Assembly (NCBI GenBank): GCA_003134765.1
Contig: PLCM01000017.1
Coordinates: 89,530 to 153,529 of the forward strand
Length of the DNA stretch: 64,000 bases
Source of the DNA: Spartobacteria bacterium
Lineage (GTDB): Bacteria; Verrucomicrobiota; Verrucomicrobiia; Chthoniobacterales; UBA10450
Reading direction: 5' to 3'
In this document: positions 25,642 through 32,736 of the stretch, one piece after another
How positions within the stretch are numbered: position 1 is the first letter of the stretch
Layout: the number at the start of each line of letters is the position of its first letter
The notes under the pieces: model-generated
What the model saw: the letters and a program-made list of their open reading frames with translations, nothing else
Told to the model about the DNA's origin: nothing
Databases searched by the model: none
Position numbers and translations under genes: made by a program

Positions 25642-26373
25642 TCAACGTTTTTCAGACATGCTTTGGACAAGTTGGATCGCGTCTCGAAAGGGGAGAGGAG
25701 CGGCGATCGTCGAGAAGGATTCCGAAGAACCTCCCGTCCCGCGAATCTCGACCGTCCCGTAATTAAACAGGCGGCCCATCATGCTCTGGAACACTGCCAC
25801 CGATTCGATTTTCGAAATGAACATCTCGAAGGTCCGGCGCTGGATGAAGCCGACCTTGATCAGGACGCGCCGGTCGGTAATGACCAACTCGCTCGTTTTG
25901 ACCGTGACGGCTGCTGAAAGCAAAATGCCGGCCGGGATGAGAAGAAGGAGCCAGACCGAGTAGATGTCCCGCCAGGAAGCGAACATTGCGATCGGAACGA
26001 TGACAATAAGTGAAAGCGCGGCCCCGAGCACTGACCCGCTCAAGGCCATCCAGTGAATGGTTGTCTGGTGGAGCGGACGTTCATCGGGTTGCAAGGTAGC
26101 TGTCGTGTAAGAGCCCAGGTTTCGGGGGGCGAGCGGCGGCCTGACTGCGGGCGGATCCGCTTTTTTCGGAGGCGCGACGACCGGAGGTGGTAATGGGAGT
26201 TCGCGATAACTGGAGGCGAATTCCTTTAAAGAGGCGAGTGCCACCCACTCGATCGCGCCTTCCCGCAGGACCAGATCAGAAAGCGCGATCGTTCCTGCAA
26301 TGAGACGGCTTCTCACCTCTGGTTCGGAATACGGGCCTAGCTCGCGCCCTTCACGGCGAATCAAAAACTCCAT
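25642..26373 (-). CDS. GYF-like plus bacterial PH-domain (bPH2) membrane protein
   Basis: Read from ATG 26373, the protein has 243 residues; an upstream ATG in the same frame would add 19. The N-terminus is a GYF_2-like module (MEFLIRREGRELGPYSEPEV, IEWVAL). A proline-rich linker covers about 60-95. Two membrane helices lie near 115-155, and the C-terminal 80 residues form a PH-like domain (LVITDRRVLIKVGFIQRRTF, VEIRGTGG). GYF_2 modules bind proline-rich peptides and are usually found fused to membrane domains. The function is unknown; an envelope-sensing or stress role is a guess only. Confidence 0.75.
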   Translation of the reverse strand: MEFLIRREGRELGPYSEPEVRSRLIAGTIALSDLVLREGAIEWVALASLKEFASSYRELPLPPPVVAPPKKADPPAVRPPLAPRNLGSYTTATLQPDERPLHQTTIHWMALSGSVLGAALSLIVIVPIAMFASWRDIYSVWLLLLIPAGILLSAAVTVKTSELVITDRRVLIKVGFIQRRTFEMFISKIESVAVFQSMMGRLFNYGTVEIRGTGGSSESFSTIAAPLPFRDAIQLVQSMSEKR

Positions 26374-26474
26374 CCTAAATGGTGAGATAATCACGCGGCG
26401 TCCGATGTAAAGCGGATTGGCATCGGGCAAGAGCGCTTGACGAGTCCCGAGCGCTCGGTCTTGTGGAGCGCGCC

Positions 26475-26951
26475 ATGTTTTTTCTGAGACAACTGCTGCC
26501 GCTTCGTTGGGCGAACGCTCTGTTATTGGCGGCGGCTTCTACGGCCTGCACGAAGAAGAGTGGCGAAGCCATTGTTTTGGGGAAGGAGCATATCGCGGCG
26601 GCCGAGATCAAACCCTCTCCTTCTCCTCAACCGTCTGCCAGCGGTGCGAACCCTCAACCGGCTCCCTCACCGACAGTCGAGGAAGTCGTTATCAAGGAAA
26701 TGGCGCCGGACGAAATTGCGGTGGATGGCGTCGTGATGAAGAAAAAAGTGCGTGGAACAAGCAAGGATCCTCGCGCTCGCAGTGAAGAACAATGGCGGCT
26801 CACGGTCCAGATGGTCCAGGATGGCCGCCAGTTTACGATTCAGACTGATCAGGCGCATTACGACAAAACAAAGACAGGCGACCGGGTCAAAGTCACCTAT
26901 CACCAGGGCAAGTATACCGGCTCGGTGTGGAGCGCGGAGATCGAGGATTAA
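26475..26951 (+). CDS. Hypothetical lipoprotein-like secreted protein
   Basis: ATG 26475 is chosen because TGGAG lies six bases upstream; a GTG at 26463 is possible. The 158 residues begin with a hydrophobic segment ending AAASTAC, a possible but atypical lipobox, so lipidation is uncertain. A Pro/Ser/Ala-rich stretch follows. The C-terminal half (EEQWRLTVQMVQDGRQFTIQ, DRVKVTYHQGKYTGSVWSAE) looks like a small beta-barrel, similar to domains of DUF-type secreted proteins. I do not recognise a named family. The next gene starts 14 bases after its stop in the same direction. Confidence 0.6.
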   Translation: MFFLRQLLPLRWANALLLAAASTACTKKSGEAIVLGKEHIAAAEIKPSPSPQPSASGANPQPAPSPTVEEVVIKEMAPDEIAVDGVVMKKKVRGTSKDPRARSEEQWRLTVQMVQDGRQFTIQTDQAHYDKTKTGDRVKVTYHQGKYTGSVWSAEIED

Positions 26952-26965
26952 GACCGGGCTCAGGG

Positions 26966-28114
26966 ATGACCTACGATGTGGCGATAGCCGGGCTTGGTGG
27001 GGTGGGGAGCGCGATTGCAGCGCATTGCGCCGCGCGTGGGGCGTCCGTGATTGGACTGGAACAATTTGAAGCCGGGCACGACCGCGGTTCATCGCATGGC
27101 AGGACCCGGATGATTCGCCAGGCTTATTTTGAAGATGCGGCCTATGTTCCACTGGTCCTTCGGAGCTACGAATTGTGGCGGGCCCTCGAGAAACAAAGTC
27201 GCGAAAAACTGTTGCGCATTACCGGCGTCCTATCGGTAGGCACGGAAAAGAGCGAGATCATTTCCGGCACGCAGCGGGCGGCAAAGAAACATGGCCTCGC
27301 TTTAAACTTATGGAGCAGGCAAGAGCTGCATCAGCGCTACCCGGACTTGCACTTATTGGAGGACGAGATCGCTTTGTTCGAGCCCGATGGGGGTGTCCTG
27401 GATCCGGAGCGGGCTGTGCTTACGCACTTGAGAATGGCGGAGGCCGCCGGAGCTGAACTTCGTTTTCAAACTCCAATCCGAAACTGGGAAGCGGTTGATG
27501 GCGGGGTGAAACTTCACCTAAAAGACAAGACCCAGGTAGCGGCTAGAGTGCTGGTCTTGTCGCTGGGCCCTTGGTTCAAAGAAACTCTCGAAGCCCTCGG
27601 CGTGCCCATGCGAGTGCAACGCAACGTTCAGGTCTGGTTTTCCCCAGGCACAAATTCTTATGACTTGGGGCGATTCCCCGCCTTCCTTCTCGATCGCGCT
27701 GGACTGCCTGCGCCCCTGTATGGTTTCCCCGACCTGGGCGAAGGCATCAAAGCTGCGTTTCATGGATTCGGCCAGGTTACAACGGCCGATGAGTTCGATC
27801 GCGAGATCGATCTCAATCGCGATGTGACACCGGTTGCCCGGGTCTTGGACCAATGGATGCCCGGAGCCTCCACCACCTTTCTGGAAGCAAAGCCGTGCAT
27901 GTACAGCCTTACTCCGGATGGCAACTTCGTGATCGACCGCCATCCAGGACATGGCAACATGATTCTATGTGGCGGCTTCTCCGGTCATGGGTTTAAATTC
28001 GCACCGGTGATTGGAGAAATCGCGGCGGACCTGGCGTTGGATGGCGGATCACGTCACCGGATCGACTTTCTTTCCCTCAGAAGGTTCGCGAAAGCGAGTG
28101 AACAAGGAATTTGA
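26966..28114 (+). CDS. solA: FAD-dependent N-methyl-amino-acid oxidase (monomeric sarcosine oxidase/N-methyltryptophan oxidase type)
   Basis: Read from ATG 26966, it has 382 residues, normal for the family (about 370-390). The N-terminal FAD motif is GLGGVGSAIAAHCAARG, with a following Glu (LEQF), then GSSHGRTRMIRQAY, which is diagnostic. The flavin-linking cysteine occurs in AKPCMYSLTPD at residue 311, matching Cys315 of sarcosine oxidase. The C-terminal ILCGGFSGHGFKFAPVIG closes the FAD domain. The enzyme oxidises N-methyl groups of amino acids to formaldehyde and hydrogen peroxide. The exact substrate is unknown, so the symbol is tentative. Confidence 0.88.
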   Translation: MTYDVAIAGLGGVGSAIAAHCAARGASVIGLEQFEAGHDRGSSHGRTRMIRQAYFEDAAYVPLVLRSYELWRALEKQSREKLLRITGVLSVGTEKSEIISGTQRAAKKHGLALNLWSRQELHQRYPDLHLLEDEIALFEPDGGVLDPERAVLTHLRMAEAAGAELRFQTPIRNWEAVDGGVKLHLKDKTQVAARVLVLSLGPWFKETLEALGVPMRVQRNVQVWFSPGTNSYDLGRFPAFLLDRAGLPAPLYGFPDLGEGIKAAFHGFGQVTTADEFDREIDLNRDVTPVARVLDQWMPGASTTFLEAKPCMYSLTPDGNFVIDRHPGHGNMILCGGFSGHGFKFAPVIGEIAADLALDGGSRHRIDFLSLRRFAKASEQGI

Positions 28115-28636
28115 ATGAAGCGGATTGCTGAACCGAAACAGAGGGTGAATCAAAAGAGCCCGGCACAGATGAACAGGGTGATGAGGAAAATTCTCATAGC
28201 AACGATAGTCGCTTTCTCACTGGCGCCTTTCATGTCCGTTCGGGCCGGGTCGGTCGGCGATTTTTTTAAAGCGCTGGGAAACTCGATTGCTCATCCCGGT
28301 GAGCATCGAAAGCCGAAACCGCAGCCCGTGACCAAGCGGCCTAAGACGAAGGGGGAACCACCAAATGCGGACTATCCTCCTTCTCCGACTGCTACTCCGT
28401 CAGTTATCCCGACGCCGACTGCGACACTTAGCCAGCCTTCAGTGCGTCCTGCGTCATCGCCGCCGCAAAACCGGAATTCGAAGCGCGATATGCCCTATGG
28501 AATTCCAGTGCCGAACAAGCCCGGCTTTGTTACCAGTCCTTTCTCACCAAAATCGGGTTACGTGGATGTCCGCGGCTTTCCCAGTGGCACGGAAGTGAAA
28601 GATCCCTACTCGGGAAAGGTTTTTCTCACACCGTAA
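28115..28636 (+). CDS. Proline-rich secreted protein of unknown function
   Basis: The 173-residue frame begins with an ATG directly after the oxidase stop (TGAATG). ATG 28169 or 28181 would start closer to the signal peptide (RKILIATIVAFSLAPFMSVRAG). The middle is rich in Pro, Thr and Ser. The last 50 residues contain VDVRGFPSGTEVKDPYSGKV, a conserved-looking end module that I associate with proteins of this lineage. Function is unknown; it is probably exported. Confidence 0.6.
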   Translation: MKRIAEPKQRVNQKSPAQMNRVMRKILIATIVAFSLAPFMSVRAGSVGDFFKALGNSIAHPGEHRKPKPQPVTKRPKTKGEPPNADYPPSPTATPSVIPTPTATLSQPSVRPASSPPQNRNSKRDMPYGIPVPNKPGFVTSPFSPKSGYVDVRGFPSGTEVKDPYSGKVFLTP

Positions 28637-28711
28637 GACAGAGGGCAAAGGACAGAGGGCGGAAAACCCGGGCGGCTCGAATCGTAACGCAGCCTTTCCT
28701 GACGGAAGGAG

Positions 28712-29866
28712 TTACATGCCAAGAGCTGTTCGCAAATGGGGAACAAGGCGTCTTGTGAATTCAACAGAATCGCCGGCGGATAGGTGTGACCATTCGGGGC
28801 AGTGGAATTCCGACAGCTCGGGAAAATCGGAGTAGTAGATTCCGGGTGCACCTGTGCTCTTGATCAAAGGGTCCCACGTTTTCTCGCGCGGAGACAAACG
28901 GTCTTCCAAAGCCTTCAGCTCTCCGCTGTGCGGGAAACGAACGAAGACGATCTTGCCGCCGCGGGCGCGAAGCTGATTGACTGCCGCCACGGTGTCGCGG
29001 AACCGAGCTTCAACTGCTTTGCCCATCTGTTCCATGAAGACCTCTTTGGGTACATAGCTGGGTGGTGGCGGTGGAGTGAAGAGCGGCGGCCAGATTTGCT
29101 GGATCCTGGTTTGCAGTTCGCCGGGCTGCGCGCATTTTTCGATCATTCGCATGCGGCGTTCATGGTCCACCGTTTGAAAATCAGGGGGCAAAGTCGGTGG
29201 CACGTGGGCATAGGGCCGGTTCGGGATTGGCAATTTCGCGAGAAGCCTCTCCAGGGTAAGGTCTTCTTGTTTCAGAAAAGCGATATGTTCTTCCAGAAAC
29301 ATTCCCAGGTGATGACTCGCCCGCTGGGCGATGGTTTGGGTGCGATAACGTTTCAGAGCTTTTTCCGAGGTTTCCAAGAGCGGCCCGCCGGGCACGAAGA
29401 ACATCCCCGGAACGATGCTACAAATCACCGTGCCGTGGAATTTATCGTCGTTGACGAGGTCGGCCAGGATGGGGTAGGCACAGCTTCCAGCCACGGCGAT
29501 CTGGACCGGGCGTTTGCCCAGGCCTTTCTCCAGCTCATCCAAGTCCAGGTCGAACAGCGGCCGTGAGTCGCCAACTATTACTAATGATTCCGGCCGCACC
29601 TGCCGGCGCACCTGCGTCCAAAGGTCTTCGGTATCATTCAGCGTAGGAACATACCCGATCGAGCGAACATAAGATTCCCAGGCGAAGGCTGCGGCACAGA
29701 CGAACAACACCACGATCACGGTCATTCCGCGCCAGGGTAATACTGGGATGGGCCGCTCGAATTCAAGAGGTGGACCACCGTGCACACTTTCCTCTGGTGT
29801 CGGTGTCCGAAAAAACAAACGCGGCAACCGCAGTTTGCGTTTAAAATTGGAAGTAGATAAAGGCAT
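28712..29866 (-). CDS. Membrane-anchored SGNH/GDSL-like protein (AlgX/AlgJ-like) paired with MBOAT
   Basis: Read from ATG 29866 the protein has 384 residues. The first 50 are cytoplasmic, then a single membrane helix (GMTVIVVLFVCAAAFAWESY) exposes the rest to the periplasm. SGNH features are VIVGDSRPLFDL, with the GDS serine, and CPEWSHLSAGDSVEFTRRL near the C-terminus, which holds the Asp/His-type residues. Such proteins pass acyl groups to sugar polymers. Its start overlaps the 3' end of the MBOAT gene by 26 bases, so they are co-expressed. No polysaccharide biosynthesis genes are nearby. Confidence 0.75.
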   Translation of the reverse strand: MPLSTSNFKRKLRLPRLFFRTPTPEESVHGGPPLEFERPIPVLPWRGMTVIVVLFVCAAAFAWESYVRSIGYVPTLNDTEDLWTQVRRQVRPESLVIVGDSRPLFDLDLDELEKGLGKRPVQIAVAGSCAYPILADLVNDDKFHGTVICSIVPGMFFVPGGPLLETSEKALKRYRTQTIAQRASHHLGMFLEEHIAFLKQEDLTLERLLAKLPIPNRPYAHVPPTLPPDFQTVDHERRMRMIEKCAQPGELQTRIQQIWPPLFTPPPPPSYVPKEVFMEQMGKAVEARFRDTVAAVNQLRARGGKIVFVRFPHSGELKALEDRLSPREKTWDPLIKSTGAPGIYYSDFPELSEFHCPEWSHLSAGDSVEFTRRLVPHLRTALGM

Positions 29867-31262
29867 TGCTGCTTCCTTGAGTAAGAATGATGGCACCGGC
29901 CATCAGGGCCCAGGCACCGGTCACCGTCCAGCGCGGCAAGCGTGTGACGGCTGTTTCCAAGTTGGTATCGCGGAGAAGCGCGTGCACCAGGATCATGCAG
30001 GCGGTAACGATGATTACCTGCAGCATCTCGCGCGTGGAAAGGATGGCGTCGCCGCTTACGTGACGCCCAAACATTCCGCTCAACATTCGTGAAGCGGCCG
30101 TGAAGTCGGACGCGCGGAAAAAGACCCAGGCGATGCAGACAGCACCGTAGGTAGCCGCGGCCAGGAGGCATCGAGTGCCAAAGTTATTCGCCCATGCCTT
30201 ATCCTCGAAGAGAATTCGAAGGACGCGCTCGATAACCAGGTATGAACCATGGAGTAAACCCCAGACGACAAAAGTCCAGGCGGCGCCGTGCCAGAGGCCG
30301 CCTAGAAACATCACGATTACCAGGTTAAGCGCGGCGCGGAACGGCCGGACCTGATTGCCACCGAGAGGTATGTAGAGGTAGTCGCGGAGGAAGGTAGAAA
30401 GCGAGATGTGCCAGCGTCGCCAAAAGTCGGAGAAGCCGATGGCCGCGTAAGGGAAACGGAAATTGTCCTTGAGATGGAAACCGAGGCATAAGGCCGCCCC
30501 GATCGCGCAAATGGAATAGCCCGCGAAATCGAAAAAGATCTGGCCGGCGAATGCGATGACGCCAAGCCAGGAATCGAGTGCGATTAACGGCCCCGGATAA
30601 CTGAAGATCCGGTCGGCTGCACCGGAGAGCATCGTATCCGCGAGCACGATCTTTTCGAACAACCCCAGAGTCATGAGCAGCAACCCCCAAAGGAATTGGC
30701 CGGCGCGCAAACTGGGCGCGCGAACCAACTGGGGCAGAAAATCTCCCGCGCGCACAATGGGCCCCGCGACGAGCTGAGGGAAAAAGGAAACAGCCAGAAC
30801 GAAATCGCGGAGCGACTTCGTCGGCTCCAGGACGCCGCGATATATATCGAGGGTGTAAGAGAGCGAGTGAAAGGTATAGAAGGAAATGCCTACGGGCAGA
30901 AGGATGTCGAGGTGCGGCGGCTGGTAGATCACGCCAAGACGCGCCATGAACCACTGGAAATTTTCCAGCAGAAAGTTCCCGTATTTAAAAAATCCGAGCA
31001 TGCTCAAGTTCATGGCCACGCTGCCGACGAGCCAAAGCTTGCGGGAATGCGGTCCCCGCGCGCGGGCGATGCGTGCCCCGAGCCAGAAATCCATCGCGGT
31101 CGTCGAGAAAAGGAGGGCCGCGAACGGCGGGTTCCACGCGCCGTAGAAAATATAACTCGCGGTCACGAGCAGGTTTTTCCGGGGATTCCAAGATCGAATG
31201 CTCCAATAGAGCGTAACCACGACGGCGAAGAAAACGACGAATGTGAGCGAATTAAACAGCAT
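29841..31262 (-). CDS. MBOAT-family O-acyltransferase (AlgI/DltB type)
   Basis: Read from ATG 31262 (MLFNSLTFVVFFAVV) the protein has 473 residues; the earlier ATG at 31304 adds a soluble 14-residue tail. About ten hydrophobic segments are visible. AlgI/DltB signatures are present: PVGISFYTFHSLSYTLDIYRG, FFPQLVAGPIVRAGDFLPQL, DFWRRWHISLSTFLRDYLYI and LGGLWHGAAWTFVVWGLLHG, with the catalytic histidine. It transfers acyl groups, often acetyl, across the inner membrane to an envelope polymer, handing over to the SGNH protein encoded downstream. Confidence 0.93.
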   Translation of the reverse strand: MLFNSLTFVVFFAVVVTLYWSIRSWNPRKNLLVTASYIFYGAWNPPFAALLFSTTAMDFWLGARIARARGPHSRKLWLVGSVAMNLSMLGFFKYGNFLLENFQWFMARLGVIYQPPHLDILLPVGISFYTFHSLSYTLDIYRGVLEPTKSLRDFVLAVSFFPQLVAGPIVRAGDFLPQLVRAPSLRAGQFLWGLLLMTLGLFEKIVLADTMLSGAADRIFSYPGPLIALDSWLGVIAFAGQIFFDFAGYSICAIGAALCLGFHLKDNFRFPYAAIGFSDFWRRWHISLSTFLRDYLYIPLGGNQVRPFRAALNLVIVMFLGGLWHGAAWTFVVWGLLHGSYLVIERVLRILFEDKAWANNFGTRCLLAAATYGAVCIAWVFFRASDFTAASRMLSGMFGRHVSGDAILSTREMLQVIIVTACMILVHALLRDTNLETAVTRLPRWTVTGAWALMAGAIILTQGSSNAFIYFQF

Positions 31263-31346
31263 GCGGCGCCTGGTTTCCCTACCCAGTTCGCGCAGCTCCG
31301 GCAAGAGGATTTGTGCGTTCGCAAATCAAGCAATAGATTGGCCGCC

Positions 31347-31766
31347 ATGTTGATGAAGGCTGCATCGAAACGGGCAGCGCTGCTGGTGGCCATCCTTGCG
31401 ACGAGCCACAGCATCCAGGCGGAGCTGCCCCCGTCGGCTTACAAGCAATGGCAGGAAACGGCGCCGGAGGTATTGGTGATCAAGGTCCGGTCCGTGACAA
31501 AGCAGGAGACGACACAGGCGAGTGTGAAACAGATCGCGTTTACCGTGGAAGCCGAGGTGCAAAAGGTGGAGCGCACCGCGACCAAGCTTTCACCGGGAGC
31601 GACGATCACGATTCGCTACAGCCAGAGCCATTACTCGCCGCCGATCGTCGGGCCGAGTGAGGTTCCCGCTCTCAAGGAAGGTCAGGTATGCCCGGCCTAC
31701 CTATCGGGCGAGGGCAAAGCGTATTCGCCCGCCGCGGGTGGATATTCATTCGAAACCGTGCGCTAG
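31347..31766 (+). CDS. Small secreted beta-rich protein of unknown function
   Basis: The ATG at 31347 is taken as start; the longer open frame to its left is antisense to the MBOAT gene and has no family content. The 139 residues begin with a signal peptide (about 1-25, ...SHSIQAE). The rest is beta-rich, with EVLVIKVRSVTKQETTQ, TKLSPGATITIRYSQSHY and AYLSGEGKAYSPAAGG. It resembles other small secreted proteins with a single OB- or Ig-like domain. Function is unknown. The gene is divergent from MBOAT. Confidence 0.7.
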   Translation: MLMKAASKRAALLVAILATSHSIQAELPPSAYKQWQETAPEVLVIKVRSVTKQETTQASVKQIAFTVEAEVQKVERTATKLSPGATITIRYSQSHYSPPIVGPSEVPALKEGQVCPAYLSGEGKAYSPAAGGYSFETVR

Positions 31767-31783
31767 GAACGATTCTTCTGCTT

Positions 31784-31840
31784 GGAGGGACGTGCTCCGT
31801 CACGTCCCAAAATTTGGGACGACACGGCGGTCGTCCCTCC
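31784..31840. repeat. Inverted repeat, GGAGGGACG...CGTCCCTCC family
   Basis: GGAGGGACG at the left pairs with CGTCCCTCC at the right. Inner arms pair ACGTCCCAAA with TTTGGGACG. Similar ends occur at 38882-38940 and 52099-52181. It sits between a small secreted protein gene and a receiver remnant. Confidence 0.8.
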
Positions 31841-31845
31841 ATCTA

Positions 31846-32046
31846 CGCGCCGCGAAGGAACGGCAGGCGCTCAAGGGAATTGCGCTGAACGGATTCGGGA
31901 TGGAGGACGATCTTCGAACGAGCAGGGAATCGGGCTTCGATTATCACCTGACGAAGCCAATCGAGTTTCAAAAGCTCGAAAGCGTGCTGCGAGAGATTGG
32001 CTCGTCCGGGCGGTCCACCGGTCCATCCGCCGCGGGAAACCATTAG
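31846..32046 (+). pseudogene. C-terminal remnant of a receiver domain
   Basis: The frame reads LKGIALNGFGMEDDLRTSRE and then SGFDYHLTKPIEFQKLESVL. This is the last third of a response-regulator receiver, including the conserved Lys of HLTKP and the GFG loop. The phospho-acceptor Asp and the first two thirds are missing. In frame upstream lies only repeat-derived sequence (31784-31840), so the breakpoint coincides with the repeat. The closest parallel in the window is the receiver remnant at 6042-6383. It is too short to fold as a receiver domain. Confidence 0.75.
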
Positions 32047-32109
32047 GATCTGCGCCCGTGGTGGAATGGCGAGTGCTTAAGTGCCGTGGCTGCTCCGCAC
32101 CCGATTGTG

Positions 32110-32736
32110 ATGTCCACGCGCAAGAATATTCTCATAACTGCCTTATTGGGCGCGACCTGGATGGTTGCTCTCGCCTTTGGCGCCCGGGTTCTCTTTAAGT
32201 ACGAAACCACTCCCGGGTCCGTCGGCCCGATTTCAGCGGCCTGGCCTTCGGTCTCGATGATCCGGCGGCAGACCGACAAACCGACGTTGTTGATGCTGGC
32301 GCATCCGCGTTGCCCCTGCACGCGAGCGAGCATCGGAGAGCTGGCGGAGATCATGGCGCACTCGGTCGGCAAAGTGAATGCCTTCGTGCTTTTCGTGAAG
32401 CCGCCTGGGGCCGATGTAACCTGGGACGACACCGATCTGCGGCGCAGCGCCGCTGACATTCCCGGCGTGACTGTCTTAAGCGATGAAAACGGAGTGGAAG
32501 CGGCGAGATTTGGCGCCGAAACGTCGGGCCACACACTGGTATTCGATCGCAACGGCACGCTGGTGTTCAGCGGCGGCATCACCGCTTCGCGCGGACATGC
32601 CGGACCCAACGCCGGGGAAAACGCCATTCTCGCAGCGGTGAAACAGGAGCCGATCCAGTATTCGCGGACGCCTGTTTTTGGCTGCTCGCTCACCAAATGC
32701 AAATCGGCCACGGAAGGAAAGCTATGTTCGAAGTAG
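32110..32736 (+). CDS. Thioredoxin-fold RedB-like membrane-anchored protein
   Basis: Read from ATG 32110 (GTG 32086 is an alternative) the protein has 208 residues. A single N-terminal membrane helix (ILITALLGATWMVALAFGARVL) anchors a thioredoxin-like domain. The redox motif is HPRCPCTRAS, with a Cys-Pro-Cys instead of CXXC. Three more cysteines are near the C-terminus (GCSLTKCKSATEGKLC). The fold features VLSDENGVEAARFGAETSGH and FDRNGTLVFSGGIT match peroxiredoxin/TlpA-like proteins. 'RedB-like' is a family name from memory. Its stop lies inside the 5' end of the kinase gene, so they are co-translated. Probably extracytoplasmic. Confidence 0.75.
   Translation: MSTRKNILITALLGATWMVALAFGARVLFKYETTPGSVGPISAAWPSVSMIRRQTDKPTLLMLAHPRCPCTRASIGELAEIMAHSVGKVNAFVLFVKPPGADVTWDDTDLRRSAADIPGVTVLSDENGVEAARFGAETSGHTLVFDRNGTLVFSGGITASRGHAGPNAGENAILAAVKQEPIQYSRTPVFGCSLTKCKSATEGKLCSK

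Noticed and set aside
30696..31346. N-terminal extension of the small secreted protein gene
   Set aside because: It is antisense to MBOAT; the signal peptide begins at 31347, which fixes the start there.
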